Source of the DNA: Actibacterium mucosum KCTC 23349
GTDB lineage: Bacteria; Pseudomonadota; Alphaproteobacteria; Rhodobacterales; Rhodobacteraceae
Direction: 5' to 3'
Length of the DNA stretch: 64,000 nucleotides
Assembly: GCF_000647975.1 (NCBI RefSeq)
Contig: NZ_JFKE01000002.1
Coordinates: 372,001-436,000 of the forward strand
Below the pieces are notes generated by a model. It worked only from the letters and a program-made list of their open reading frames with translations, made no database searches and was not told the origin of the DNA. Below are positions 1-8,670 of this stretch, piece after piece. The translations under genes were made by a program, and so were the position numbers. Each line of letters begins with the position of its first letter. The first letter of the stretch is position 1.

Positions 1-132
1 GACTTCACCGCCGTGGATGCGATGAAATCTGCGTTGACGGCGGCCGGGGTCGAAGTGCGCATGTCCAAGGCCGGGGTCGATTTGGAACCGGGCCCCGCAT
101 TTGACCCGGCCAAGCTGGAGGCGTTGGTATGA
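1..132 (+). CDS. cysS: Cysteinyl-tRNA synthetase, C-terminal end (partial)
   Basis: The window opens inside this gene; 43 codons and a TGA stop remain. The tail contains [14 protein letters not shown], which resembles the end of alphaproteobacterial CysS, the enzyme that charges tRNA-Cys in the cytoplasm. The catalytic Rossmann domain and its zinc site lie outside the window, so the call rests on this short tail. A pair of GC-rich hairpins follows the stop, and the next gene (cimA) starts 124 bases on. Confidence 0.6.
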   Translation, partial: DFTAVDAMKSALTAAGVEVRMSKAGVDLEPGPAFDPAKLEALV

Positions 133-181
133 CCCATCGGTTCAATGCAAAGGGCCGCGCCCGACCCGAGGGGGGGCGTGA

Positions 182-231
182 AGCGCCCGCCCTGGGGGGC
201 GGGTCGGGCGCTGCCCGGCCGTCGGCCGGGC
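182..231. repeat. Two tandem GC-rich hairpins between cysS and cimA
   Basis: The first hairpin pairs AGCGCCCG (182-189) with CGGGCGCT (205-212). The second pairs GCCCGGCC (213-220) with GGCCGGGC (224-231) around a GTC loop. No T-run follows, so a classical intrinsic terminator is unlikely. The arrangement is typical of dispersed extragenic palindromic elements of GC-rich genomes, or could be an RNA stabiliser for the cysS transcript. Confidence 0.5.
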
Positions 232-255
232 GGAACCTGAAGGCGGAGGGCCGTT

Positions 256-1878
256 ATGTCTAAGGACCGCCTTTACCTGTTTGACACCACGCTGCGGGAC
301 GGCCAACAAACGCAGGGCGTGCAGTTTTCCACCGCCGAAAAGGTGCAGATCGCCCGCGCGCTCGACGCGCTTGGCATCGACTATATCGAGGGCGGCTGGC
401 CCGGCGCCAACCCCACCGACAGCGCGTTCTTTGACGCAGCCCCCAAGACCAACGCCCGGATGACGGCCTTTGGCATGACCAAACGGTCGGGCCGCAGCGC
501 CGAAAACGATGATGTGCTGGCCGCTGTTCTGAACGCGGGCACCGGCACGGTGTGCCTTGTGGGCAAGAGCCACGATTATCACGTGACCAAGGCTTTGGGG
601 ATCTCGCTGGACGAAAACCTCGACAATCTCGCCGCCAGCTTTGCCCATATCGTGGCGCAGGGGCGCGAGGCGATTTTTGATGCCGAGCATTTCTTTGACG
701 GCTACAAGGCCAACCCCGACTACGCGCTGCAATGTCTGCATGCCGCGCGCGACGCCGGGTGCCGCTGGATCGTGCTGTGCGACACCAATGGCGGCACCTT
801 GCCGGACGAGATCGGGCGCATCACCCGCGCCGTAATCGACAGCGGCATTCCCGGCAGCCATCTGGGCATTCACACCCATAACGACACCGGCAACGCCGTG
901 GCCGGATCGCTGGCCGCCGTGGATGCCGGCGCGCGGCACGTGCAGGGCACGCTGAACGGGCTGGGCGAGCGGTGCGGCAACGCCAATCTGGTCAGCCTGA
1001 TCCCGACACTGCTGCTGAAACCGCAATATGCCGACACGCTGGACACCGGCATTTCGCCCGAAAGCCTGCGCGATCTCACGCGTATCTCGCGGCAGCTGGA
1101 TGACATCCTGAACCGCGTGCCGGTGAAAACCGCGCCTTATGTGGGTGCCTCGGCCTTTGCACATAAGGCCGGTCTGCATGCCAGCGCGATCCTGAAAGAC
1201 CCCGCGACCTATGAACATGTGGACCCTTCGGTGGTTGGCAACGAGCGCATCATCCCGATGTCGAACCAGGCCGGGCAGTCGAACCTGCGCAAACGGCTGG
1301 GCGAGGCGGGGTTGGAGGTGGAACCCGGCACCCCGGCGCTTGGCGCGATCCTGAACCAGATCAAAGAGCGCGAGGCGCAGGGCTATTCCTATGACACCGC
1401 GCAGGCCAGTTTCGAATTGCTGGCGCGGCGCGAACTGGGCCTGCTGCCCGAGTTTTTTGAGGTTAAGCGTTACCGCGTCACGATCGAACGCCGCAAGAAC
1501 AAGCGCAACCAGATGGTCACCCTGTCCGAGGCCGTGGTGGTGGTGAAGATTGGCGGTGAAAAGAAGCTCAGCGTCAGCGAGAGCATGGATGCATCAGGCC
1601 AGGATCGCGGCCCTGTAAACGCGCTGGCCAACGCGCTGGCCAAGGATCTGGGGCCGTATCAGAAGTTCATCGACGACATAAAGCTGGTCGATTTCAAGGT
1701 GCGCATAACCCAGGGCGGGACCGAGGCCGTGACCCGCGTGATCATCGATAGCGAAGACAGTTCCGGGCGGCGCTGGTCCACCGTGGGCGTGTCGCCCAAC
1801 ATAGTGGATGCCTCGTTCGAGGCGCTGCTGGACGCGGTCACATGGAAACTGGTGCGCGAGGGCGCAAAGGCGCCATGA
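256..1878 (+). CDS. cimA: (R)-citramalate synthase
   Basis: A 540-residue DRE-TIM enzyme that condenses pyruvate with acetyl-CoA to citramalate, the threonine-independent route to 2-oxobutanoate and isoleucine. Near the N-terminus it has the FDTTLRDGQQ motif (catalytic Arg14 and metal ligand Asp15), and later the metal-binding HTHND (206-210). The last ~130 residues fit the LeuA-type allosteric domain that senses isoleucine or leucine. A GGCGGAGGG ribosome site sits just before ATG 256. The length and the TTLRDG context fit the CimA branch better than 2-isopropylmalate or homocitrate synthase, though substrate choice is inferred from family resemblance. Its stop overlaps the next start (ATGA). 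Confidence 0.88.
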   Translation: MSKDRLYLFDTTLRDGQQTQGVQFSTAEKVQIARALDALGIDYIEGGWPGANPTDSAFFDAAPKTNARMTAFGMTKRSGRSAENDDVLAAVLNAGTGTVCLVGKSHDYHVTKALGISLDENLDNLAASFAHIVAQGREAIFDAEHFFDGYKANPDYALQCLHAARDAGCRWIVLCDTNGGTLPDEIGRITRAVIDSGIPGSHLGIHTHNDTGNAVAGSLAAVDAGARHVQGTLNGLGERCGNANLVSLIPTLLLKPQYADTLDTGISPESLRDLTRISRQLDDILNRVPVKTAPYVGASAFAHKAGLHASAILKDPATYEHVDPSVVGNERIIPMSNQAGQSNLRKRLGEAGLEVEPGTPALGAILNQIKEREAQGYSYDTAQASFELLARRELGLLPEFFEVKRYRVTIERRKNKRNQMVTLSEAVVVVKIGGEKKLSVSESMDASGQDRGPVNALANALAKDLGPYQKFIDDIKLVDFKVRITQGGTEAVTRVIIDSEDSSGRRWSTVGVSPNIVDASFEALLDAVTWKLVREGAKAP

Positions 1879-2630
1879 CGATTCAGGCCTGCGCCGAACT
1901 GGTCGCAAAGGGCGATCCGGACCGTTTTGCCGCCGCAATGGCTGCGCCGGTTGCCGCGCGGCGCGTTCTGTTCCCGCTATACGCATTCAATGTCGAGGTG
2001 TCGCGGGCGCCCTGGGTGACGGCCGAGCCGATGATCGCCGAGATGCGCCTGCAATGGTGGCGCGATGCACTGGAAGAGATTTCCGCAGGCGGGCCGGTGC
2101 GGCGGCACGAGGTGGTGACCCCGCTGGCCGAAGTGCTGGATGCCCAAGGCGCCGTGTTGCTTGACGAAGCAGTCGACGCGCGCCGTTGGGATATCCACCG
2201 CGATCCGTTTGACGATGACGCAGATTTTGCCGACCACCTGGACAAAACCGCGGGCCACTTGATGTGGACGGCTGCGCGGCTGTTGGGGGCAGAGAATAAC
2301 GAGGACCGGGTGCGCGACCTGGCTTGGGCCACGGGATTGGCAAACTGGCTGCGCGCGGTGCCGCAACTGGAAGCAACGGGCCGCATCCCGCTTGTTGATG
2401 GCCGCGCGGCAGCGGTCGTGGCACTGGCCAGAACAGGGATAGACCGTTTGAACACGGCGCGCGGCAATTTGCCGAACGCACCGGCGGCGTTTCTGCCCGC
2501 TTTCCAAACGCGCCCGGTTCTGAGCCGGGTTGTGCACAAGCCGGTGTCGGTCGGCGATGGTGCGCTGGAAACGTCTGAGTTTCGCCGCAAAGTCCGACTG
2601 ATCCGCGCCAGCTTGACCGGCCGCTATTAA
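1875..2630 (+). CDS. Squalene/phytoene synthase-fold protein (NDUFAF6-like)
   Basis: A 251-residue all-helical protein of the squalene/phytoene synthase superfamily, recognisable from FPLYAFNVEVSR, MRLQWWRDAL and the late NLPNAPAAFLP segment. It overlaps cimA by four bases (ATGA) and is probably translationally coupled. The two Asp-rich DxxxD motifs that bind prenyl diphosphate in true synthases are not visible: the first region reads AFNVEVSRAP and the second DHLDKTAGH. It is therefore more like the non-catalytic NDUFAF6 group linked to respiratory complex I assembly than a carotenoid or hopanoid enzyme. That role is inferred. No carotenoid or hopanoid genes are nearby. Confidence 0.7.
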   Translation: MTIQACAELVAKGDPDRFAAAMAAPVAARRVLFPLYAFNVEVSRAPWVTAEPMIAEMRLQWWRDALEEISAGGPVRRHEVVTPLAEVLDAQGAVLLDEAVDARRWDIHRDPFDDDADFADHLDKTAGHLMWTAARLLGAENNEDRVRDLAWATGLANWLRAVPQLEATGRIPLVDGRAAAVVALARTGIDRLNTARGNLPNAPAAFLPAFQTRPVLSRVVHKPVSVGDGALETSEFRRKVRLIRASLTGRY

Positions 2631-2683
2631 CCGGCGCGCCGTACCGGCGCATTTGATGCATTTGCGTTCGGGCCACGCAGGCC

Positions 2684-2726
2684 CTGGGGACGTCCCCAGA
2701 CCCCGTGGGGCAACGCTTGCCCCACG
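2684..2726. terminator. Back-to-back palindromes between convergent genes
   Basis: A perfect 16-base palindrome, CTGGGGACGTCCCCAG (2684-2699), is followed by a perfect 10-bp stem CGTGGGGCAA / TTGCCCCACG (2704-2726) with a CGC loop. They lie between the ends of the convergent genes at 2630 and 2798. T-runs are absent, so these may be bidirectional transcript ends or extragenic repeat elements. Confidence 0.45.
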
Positions 2727-2797
2727 CGACAACCCGAGTGCCAAGCCAAAGGCGCGGCGCGAGATCAAAGAAATGCGCCGTCAGGCGCGCAATTGGA

Positions 2798-4015
2798 TCA
2801 CGCCTCTTTCGGGCGCAGGCTTAGCCAGATGAGCGCCCCGCCTGCCAACACAAGGAAAGGTCCCATGGCCAGGTTCACCGCGTTCCACCCGGCCTGAGGC
2901 GTGCCGCCCGAACAGTTCATCAGCCCACCGGAGGCCAGCGATGCGAATGTAACGCCGCCAAAGACGATCAGGTCGTTGAGACCCTGAACCCTGCCGCGCT
3001 CGGCAGCGGTATGGGCATTGGCCAGCATTGTCGTGGCACCAATGAAGCCGAAATTCCAGCCAAGACCCAGAAGGATCAGCGCGCCGAAAAATTGGTTGAT
3101 ATGTACCCCGCTCAGGCCGACGGCACCGGCCGCGGCAAGGATAACCAGCCCCGCCGCCACGATCCGTTCCACCCCGAACCGTGCGATCAGATGACCGGTG
3201 AGAAACGACGGCGCGAACATGGCCAGAACATGCGCCATCACCACATCGGCGCTGTCATCGGTGGTATAGCCACAGCCCACCACCGCCAGCGGGGTGGAGG
3301 TCATCACCAGGTTCATCAGCGCATAAGAGACCAGCGCGCAGATCATCGCCACCGCGATGCGAGGGGTCTTCAGCAATTCCAGCCGCGTGCGACCACGCTT
3401 GTATCCGGTTCCCTCGGGCGCGGGCTTGGGGATGTCGAGGCCCAGAAACAACAACGCGCCCACCACGTTGATCACGACAACGGCAATGTAGGCCCCCAGG
3501 AAGGGCACCACGAAACTGTCTGCCGTGATCTTTACCAATTGCGGGCCGATGATGGCCGAAGCCAGCCCCCCTGCCATCACGTAAGAGATTGCCTTGGGTC
3601 GGAATGCGTCTGAGGCGGTGTCGGCGGCGGCAAAGCGGAAGAAGCCCTGCGACGACATGTAGGTGCCGGTGAAGAGCGAGCCCAACAGAAGCAGCGGGAA
3701 GGATGCAATCGACAGGGCGTAAGCGCCGATCAGAGCGCCCACCGCTCCGCCGGCGGCCCCGGCAAAGAACCCCGCGCGCCGTCCGAACCTCTGCATCAGG
3801 GCCGATAGAGGCGTCGCCGACAGCATCGAGCCCAGCACGATCATCGAGATCGGCAGGGTGGCAAAGCACAGGTTCGTGGCCAAGGACTGCCCGGCCAATC
3901 CGGCAATTGTGAACAGCAAGGGCATCTGCGCGCCAAGAAACGCTTGGGCGGCGACCAGAACGGCAACGTTACGTTTGGCTCGGGCATCCGAGATCGGGGA
4001 AGATATGTCGGTCAT
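2798..4015 (-). CDS. MFS transporter
   Basis: A 405-residue integral membrane protein with about twelve hydrophobic segments. The MFS-style loop after the second helix reads MQRFGRRAGFFAG, close to the family motif G-x3-D-R-x-G-R-R. A basic central loop (residues ~215-230, YKRGRTRLELLKTPR) splits the two six-helix halves. It acts in the inner membrane; the substrate cannot be told. It stands alone between convergent and divergent neighbours, and its start is close to the glycosylase gene transcribed the other way, so the two promoters share the 4016-4152 gap. Confidence 0.85.
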   Translation of the reverse strand: MTDISSPISDARAKRNVAVLVAAQAFLGAQMPLLFTIAGLAGQSLATNLCFATLPISMIVLGSMLSATPLSALMQRFGRRAGFFAGAAGGAVGALIGAYALSIASFPLLLLGSLFTGTYMSSQGFFRFAAADTASDAFRPKAISYVMAGGLASAIIGPQLVKITADSFVVPFLGAYIAVVVINVVGALLFLGLDIPKPAPEGTGYKRGRTRLELLKTPRIAVAMICALVSYALMNLVMTSTPLAVVGCGYTTDDSADVVMAHVLAMFAPSFLTGHLIARFGVERIVAAGLVILAAAGAVGLSGVHINQFFGALILLGLGWNFGFIGATTMLANAHTAAERGRVQGLNDLIVFGGVTFASLASGGLMNCSGGTPQAGWNAVNLAMGPFLVLAGGALIWLSLRPKEA

Positions 4016-4152
4016 GGCAAAGGTTTAGCCTTGCCGACGGGGCGCGGAAACTATGCATGGGCGAACAACGTGATGTGCGTGCTTTCACGGATCGAGGCGT
4101 GACAGCCCCGGTTGTGCCCCCGATAGTGGCCCGACAACAAGCGGAGGTGGGC

Positions 4153-4782
4153 GTGGTCGGACGGATTATCGAGACATTGGATTGCGTGGCCGAAGGGGCA
4201 GAGCACCTTGCCGCCAGCCACCCGGAGTTTGCGCGGGCCTTGGTGCTGACCGGACCGCTGCCATTGCGGCGGCGCAAGGACGGCTATGAAGCATTGCTGA
4301 GCGCGATTGTCTCGCAGCAGGTTTCTGTTGCAGCGGCGGCGGCCATCTGGGCGCGGTTGCAGGAGGCCAGGCTGACCGGCCCGCGCAAGGTCAAGGCCGC
4401 GACAGATGAGGACCTGCGCGCCTGTGGACTGTCGCGCCAGAAGATTCGCTATGCCAGGGAACTGGCAAATGCAGGCATCAACTTCAAAGCCCTGCGCACC
4501 GCCCCGGATGACGAGGTGGTTGATACACTGGTTGCGGTGCCGGGGATCGGCAAGTGGACGGCCGAGATCTATGCCATGTTCTCGTTGGGGCGCGCGGATG
4601 TTTTTGCGCCGGGGGATCTGGCCCTGCAGGAAGCGGCGCGGATTTTGTTCGGGCTGGACAAACGACCCACCGAGAAAGAGTTGCGGATCATGGCCCAGGC
4701 ATGGAGCCCGTGGCGGGCCGTTGCGGCGCGGGCCTTGTGGGCGTATTACCACGTGGAAAAGGACAGGGAAGGCATAAGATGA
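4153..4782 (+). CDS. DNA-3-methyladenine glycosylase II (AlkA family)
   Basis: A HhH-GPD base-excision repair glycosylase that removes alkylated purines from DNA. IVSQQVSVAAA and the hairpin LVAVPGIGKWTAEIY followed by a catalytic Asp in FAPGDLALQ are the family signature. I choose GTG 4153 because GGAGGT lies five bases before it and the protein then begins MVGRIIE, as in related short AlkA proteins of 205-210 residues. An in-frame ATG at 4057 would add 32 residues that look unlike the family. It overlaps the esterase gene by ATGA, so the two form an operon. Confidence 0.85.
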   Translation: MVGRIIETLDCVAEGAEHLAASHPEFARALVLTGPLPLRRRKDGYEALLSAIVSQQVSVAAAAAIWARLQEARLTGPRKVKAATDEDLRACGLSRQKIRYARELANAGINFKALRTAPDDEVVDTLVAVPGIGKWTAEIYAMFSLGRADVFAPGDLALQEAARILFGLDKRPTEKELRIMAQAWSPWRAVAARALWAYYHVEKDREGIR

Positions 4783-5450
4783 CACGCATTCTGGACAGCG
4801 ATCGCCGGGGCCCGGCGCAGGGCGAAGCGACGTCGCTGGTGGTGTTTTTGCACGGATATGGGGCCAATGGGGCCGATCTTCTGGGTCTGGCCGATCCGTT
4901 GGAGGAACATATGCCGGGCACCGCCTTCGTTGCGCCGGACGCACCGGAACGCGTGGCGGGGGCGCCTTTCGGGTTCCAGTGGTTCCCGATCCCATGGATC
5001 GATGGCTCCAGCGAGGAGGAAGCCGAGCAGGGTATGCGGCGCGCCGAGGGTGACCTGACCGCTTATCTGGAGCAGGTCATGAAAGAAGAAGGCGTAACGC
5101 CGGCACAAACGATTCTGTTCGGGTTTTCCCAGGGAACGATGATGGCCTTGCAGGTGGCACCGCGGCAGGTGGACGAGTTTGCCGGGGTTGTCGGGTTTTC
5201 CGGCCGGTTGGTGAACCCCGAAGCGCTGGAGGACGAGGTTGTCAGCCGCCCGCCGGTTCTGTTGGTGCATGGCGATCAGGATGATGTTGTGCCGCCGCAA
5301 TCATTGCCCGAGGCCGGCAATGCGCTGAGCGCGGCAGGATTCGAGGTGTTCGCTCATATCATGAAGGGCACCGCCCATGGTATTGCGCCCGACGGTTTGA
5401 GTGTTGCGCTGGCGTTCATGCGCGATCGTTTGGGGCTTGAGGCCGACTGA
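4779..5450 (+). CDS. Phospholipase/carboxylesterase-family alpha/beta hydrolase
   Basis: A 223-residue serine hydrolase of the phospholipase/carboxylesterase (Abhydrolase_2) family. Visible are the oxyanion-side FLHGYGANGADL, the nucleophile elbow GFSQGTMMAL, the acid region VHGDQDDVVP and the late catalytic His in GTAHGIAPDG. No signal peptide is seen, so it should be cytoplasmic and act on short carboxylic esters or lysophospholipids; the natural substrate is unknown. The ATG overlaps the stop of the glycosylase gene. Confidence 0.82.
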   Translation: MTRILDSDRRGPAQGEATSLVVFLHGYGANGADLLGLADPLEEHMPGTAFVAPDAPERVAGAPFGFQWFPIPWIDGSSEEEAEQGMRRAEGDLTAYLEQVMKEEGVTPAQTILFGFSQGTMMALQVAPRQVDEFAGVVGFSGRLVNPEALEDEVVSRPPVLLVHGDQDDVVPPQSLPEAGNALSAAGFEVFAHIMKGTAHGIAPDGLSVALAFMRDRLGLEAD

Positions 5451-5548
5451 ACGCTGTCAGAAGGGGCGCCTTGCGGCGCAAGACATGTCTCGCGGCGGCC
5501 CCGTTGCGGGGCCTTGCTCGGGCTGGCGTGTGGGGCGGGTGCCGGTTT

Positions 5549-5557
5549 TTATCCACA
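5549..5557 (+). promoter_or_regulatory. Single DnaA-box-like 9-mer in a 294-base gap
   Basis: TTATCCACA matches the consensus DnaA box. It lies in the gene-free stretch 5451-5744 between the esterase and the HNH gene. No cluster of boxes or AT-rich unwinding region is present, so this is not an origin. I see no gene in the rest of the gap, which should hold the HNH promoter. Confidence 0.3.
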
Positions 5558-5744
5558 GACCGATGCACGGGGGCTGAAACTGTCATAACCCTGTCATGGC
5601 GGCGTTATAGCCAAGGTGGCAGGCCACTCTATATGCGGGGCTTGCCAAGGGCAGAACGCCATATATAGTGGGTAGCAGGCGAGGGGCGGGGCGTCCCGCT
5701 CTGGGCTAGTTGAAGCAGGCAGAGCGGTATCGGAGTCTCTAAAC

Positions 5745-6329
5745 ATGGATGGCGATTTCAGGACAAGTTTTGTTCACCAACCCCGGTCGCTGAAGCAGCA
5801 CCCGGCCTTGGTGCTGAACGCGGATTACCGGCCGCTTTCCTATTACCCCCTGTCTCTCTGGCCCTGGCAGGAAGCCGTCAAAGCCGCTTATCTGGATCGC
5901 GTGGATATCGTGGCTGAGTATGACGAATTTGTCCGAAGTCCCTCGACCGAGATACGCATACCTTCGGTTGTCGTTCTGAAAGACTATGTCAAACCTCAAA
6001 AGCGCGTGGCCTTCACGCGCTTTAATTTGTTTCTGAGGGATGAATTCTCGTGCCAATATTGCGGGGCGACGGGTGATCTGACTTTTGACCACGTGGTGCC
6101 GCGCGCACGCGGTGGGGTCACCAGCTGGGAAAACGTGGTGGCCGCCTGTTCGCGCTGTAACCTCAAGAAGGGGTCCAAGAGCCTGCGTCAGGCCGGTATG
6201 TCGCTGCGCAAGACACCGCGTCAGCCGGTGGCCGAGGAGCTGCGGAATATGGGTCGGAAATTCCCGCCCAACTATCTGCACGAAAGCTGGATGGATTTCC
6301 TGTATTGGGATGCCGAGCTGGACGCCTGA
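5745..6329 (+). CDS. HNH endonuclease family protein
   Basis: A 194-residue protein with a C-terminal HNH nuclease core. A zinc-knuckle pair CQYCGATG is followed by the catalytic DHVVPRARGG, an Asn in SWENVV and the second knuckle CSRCN. The N-terminal ~90 residues (VLNADYRPLSYYPLSLWPWQ) are characteristic of a widespread chromosomal HNH group of Rhodobacterales and other proteobacteria whose biological role is not settled. No methylase or phage genes are adjacent, so a restriction role is not supported. Confidence 0.85.
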   Translation: MDGDFRTSFVHQPRSLKQHPALVLNADYRPLSYYPLSLWPWQEAVKAAYLDRVDIVAEYDEFVRSPSTEIRIPSVVVLKDYVKPQKRVAFTRFNLFLRDEFSCQYCGATGDLTFDHVVPRARGGVTSWENVVAACSRCNLKKGSKSLRQAGMSLRKTPRQPVAEELRNMGRKFPPNYLHESWMDFLYWDAELDA

Positions 6330-6543
6330 TTTCGGCATCCACTGAGGTCAGCAGCCGCTATGCGCCTGAATTCGCGTCGGTTTGCCTGATGATCGTGCAG
6401 CGGTGTTGGAAGACATTTAATTTGGTGATTACAAGAAATTGCCCGCTCTCATCTAAAACCGAAACGCATTAGGTGGTAGACTTGCTTGGGCTGCCTATGT
6501 AAGTAGGCGGTGTTTGCGCTAACGAAACTGCGGTGAGGACAGC

Positions 6544-7998
6544 ATGGTATCACGCGTCATTCCGGTGGATCCTTTTGATCTGGTTATCTTCGGGGGTACG
6601 GGCGACTTGGCACGCCGCAAAATCCTGCCGGGGCTGTACCTGCGCTTCTTGTCGGGCCAGATGCCCGAGGATGCTGCGATTATTGCCGCGGCGCGGTCCG
6701 ATCACGATGACGACGCCTATCGCGCCATCATCCGCAAAGCCATTGACGAGTTCGTGGCCAAAGACAAGCGCGATGCAAAATCCATCGATGCGTTCCTTTC
6801 GCGGCTTAGCTATGTGCAGGTCGATGCCATGGGCGAGGGCGGCTGGAAGGAACTGGCAGGCAAGATCCGCAAAGGGATGGTGCACGCGTTTTATTTCTCG
6901 GTCGGGCCAAGCCTTTTTGGTGCGCTGGCAGAACGCCTGCACAAGCACAAGATCGCCGACCGCAAAAGCCGCGTGGTGGTGGAAAAACCGTTTGGCAAAG
7001 ACCTTGCCTCGGCGCAGGAACTGAACGCGACCCTGGCCCAGCATTTCCGCGAGGAACAGATTTACCGGATCGACCACTATCTGGGCAAAGAGACGGTGCA
7101 GAACCTGATGGCCGTGCGGTTTGGCAACATGCTGTTCGAGCCGCTGTGGAACGCCCAATACGTTGATCACATCCAGATCACGGTGGCCGAAACCGTGGGC
7201 GTCGGCGGGCGCGGGGCCTATTACGACAATTCCGGCGCGATGCGCGACATGGTTCAGAACCACCTGATGCAGCTTTTGTGCCTGATCGCGATGGAGCCGC
7301 CAAACGCCTTTGAACCCAACGCCGTGCGTGACGAGAAACTGAAAGTGATCCGTGCGCTGGACCCGGTCGAACCCAAAGATATCGTGCGCGGGCAATACGG
7401 CCCCACGGGTGACGAGCCCGGATATATTGAGGATTCCGAGAACCCCGAAAGCCGCACCGAAAGCTATATCGCCCTGAAACTCGGTATCTCGAACTGGCGC
7501 TGGAAGGGCACGCCGTTCTACCTGCGCACTGGTAAGAAGCTGAAGGCGCGCGCGTCCGAAATTGCCGTGGTGTTCAAGGACCCGCCGCACTCGATCTTTG
7601 GCGAGCAGGAGGGGCGCAAGGGCAACGTTCTGGTGATCCGTTTGCAGCCGAACGAGGGCATGAACCTGCGCGTGACGATCAAAGAGCCCGGCCCCGGTGG
7701 CATGCGCCTGATCGAAGTGCCGTTGGATATGTCCTTTGCCGAGGCTCTGGGCGCTGATGCCGAGGATGTGCCAGACGCCTACGAGCGCCTGATCATGGAT
7801 GTGATCCGCGGCAACCAGACCCTGTTCATGCGCGGGGACGAGGTCGAGGCTGCATGGGCCTGGACCGATCCACTGATCGAAGGCTGGCAGGGGGCAGGGA
7901 CCAAACCCGCCACCTATGACGCGGGCAGCTCTGGCCCGGAAGATGCCCTTGCATTGATGCATCGCGACGGTCGGCGCTGGCGGGAGATCGCAGTATGA
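6544..7998 (+). CDS. zwf: Glucose-6-phosphate 1-dehydrogenase
   Basis: A 484-residue enzyme that oxidises glucose-6-phosphate to 6-phosphogluconolactone with NADP+ or NAD+. It has the Rossmann motif GGTGDLARRK (16-25) and the substrate-binding signature RIDHYLGKE (175-183), with Lys182 and the His-containing C-terminal half in place. First gene of zwf-pgl-pgi: it overlaps pgl by four bases (ATGA), and pgi follows one base after the pgl stop. The 214-base gap before it (6330-6543) holds a small GCCTA/TAGGC inverted repeat but no gene and should carry the operon promoter. Confidence 0.97.
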   Translation: MVSRVIPVDPFDLVIFGGTGDLARRKILPGLYLRFLSGQMPEDAAIIAAARSDHDDDAYRAIIRKAIDEFVAKDKRDAKSIDAFLSRLSYVQVDAMGEGGWKELAGKIRKGMVHAFYFSVGPSLFGALAERLHKHKIADRKSRVVVEKPFGKDLASAQELNATLAQHFREEQIYRIDHYLGKETVQNLMAVRFGNMLFEPLWNAQYVDHIQITVAETVGVGGRGAYYDNSGAMRDMVQNHLMQLLCLIAMEPPNAFEPNAVRDEKLKVIRALDPVEPKDIVRGQYGPTGDEPGYIEDSENPESRTESYIALKLGISNWRWKGTPFYLRTGKKLKARASEIAVVFKDPPHSIFGEQEGRKGNVLVIRLQPNEGMNLRVTIKEPGPGGMRLIEVPLDMSFAEALGADAEDVPDAYERLIMDVIRGNQTLFMRGDEVEAAWAWTDPLIEGWQGAGTKPATYDAGSSGPEDALALMHRDGRRWREIAV

Positions 7999-8669
7999 GC
8001 CTGACGGAATATCCCGCGCGCGACACGATGATGGCTGCGCTTGCCAATGTGATGGCCGACCAGCTGCGCGCCGCATTGGCCGAAAACAACCGCGCGCTGC
8101 TGGTGGTGCCGGGGGGGACCACACCGGGGCCCGTGTTCGATCAGCTTTGTAAGGCTGATCTGGACTGGGCGCGGGTTGACGTGATGCTGTCGGACGAACG
8201 CTGGGTGCCGGAAAGTTCGGACCGGTCCAACACCCGTCTGCTGCGCGAACGCCTGCTGGTGGAAAACGCCGCCGCCGCAACTTTGCTACCGCTTTATGCC
8301 GATTCTGATCGCCCCGAGGATGCCTTGGACGCGCTGGCCGGAGCCGTCGACGCGGCCCTGCCCATCGACGTGCTGTTGCTGGGTATGGGGGCGGATATGC
8401 ACACGGCCTCGATCTTCCCCGAGGCGGACCTGCTGGCCGAAGCGCTGGCCGAGGATGCACCGACACTTTTGCCAATGCGTGCACCGGGCGCGCCCGAGCC
8501 GCGCATAACCCTGACAGCGCCGGCGCTGACATCCGCGCGACACATCCACATTGTAATCACCGGTGCTGAGAAACGCGCGGCCCTCGCGCGTGCCGAAGCC
8601 GCCACAAGCGCAGTCGAGGCGCCGGTATCGATCCTTCTGCAAGACGCAACCATTCACTGGGCCGACTGA
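7995..8669 (+). CDS. pgl: 6-phosphogluconolactonase
   Basis: A 224-residue member of the glucosamine-6-phosphate isomerase/6PGL family. It hydrolyses 6-phosphogluconolactone to 6-phosphogluconate, the step after Zwf. The family motifs are VVPGGTTPGPVFDQL near residue 35, VMLSDERWVPESSDRSN, and LLGMGADMHTASIFP, in which the usual GMGxDGHTASLFP is changed to ADMHTASIFP. The start overlaps the zwf stop, and pgi begins one base after its own stop, so all three should share one mRNA. Confidence 0.95.
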   Translation: MSLTEYPARDTMMAALANVMADQLRAALAENNRALLVVPGGTTPGPVFDQLCKADLDWARVDVMLSDERWVPESSDRSNTRLLRERLLVENAAAATLLPLYADSDRPEDALDALAGAVDAALPIDVLLLGMGADMHTASIFPEADLLAEALAEDAPTLLPMRAPGAPEPRITLTAPALTSARHIHIVITGAEKRAALARAEAATSAVEAPVSILLQDATIHWAD

Positions 8670-8670
8670 C

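Noticed and set aside
5451-5744. A replication origin around the single TTATCCACA
   Set aside because: Only one DnaA box, no AT-rich unwinding region, no dnaA or hemE context.
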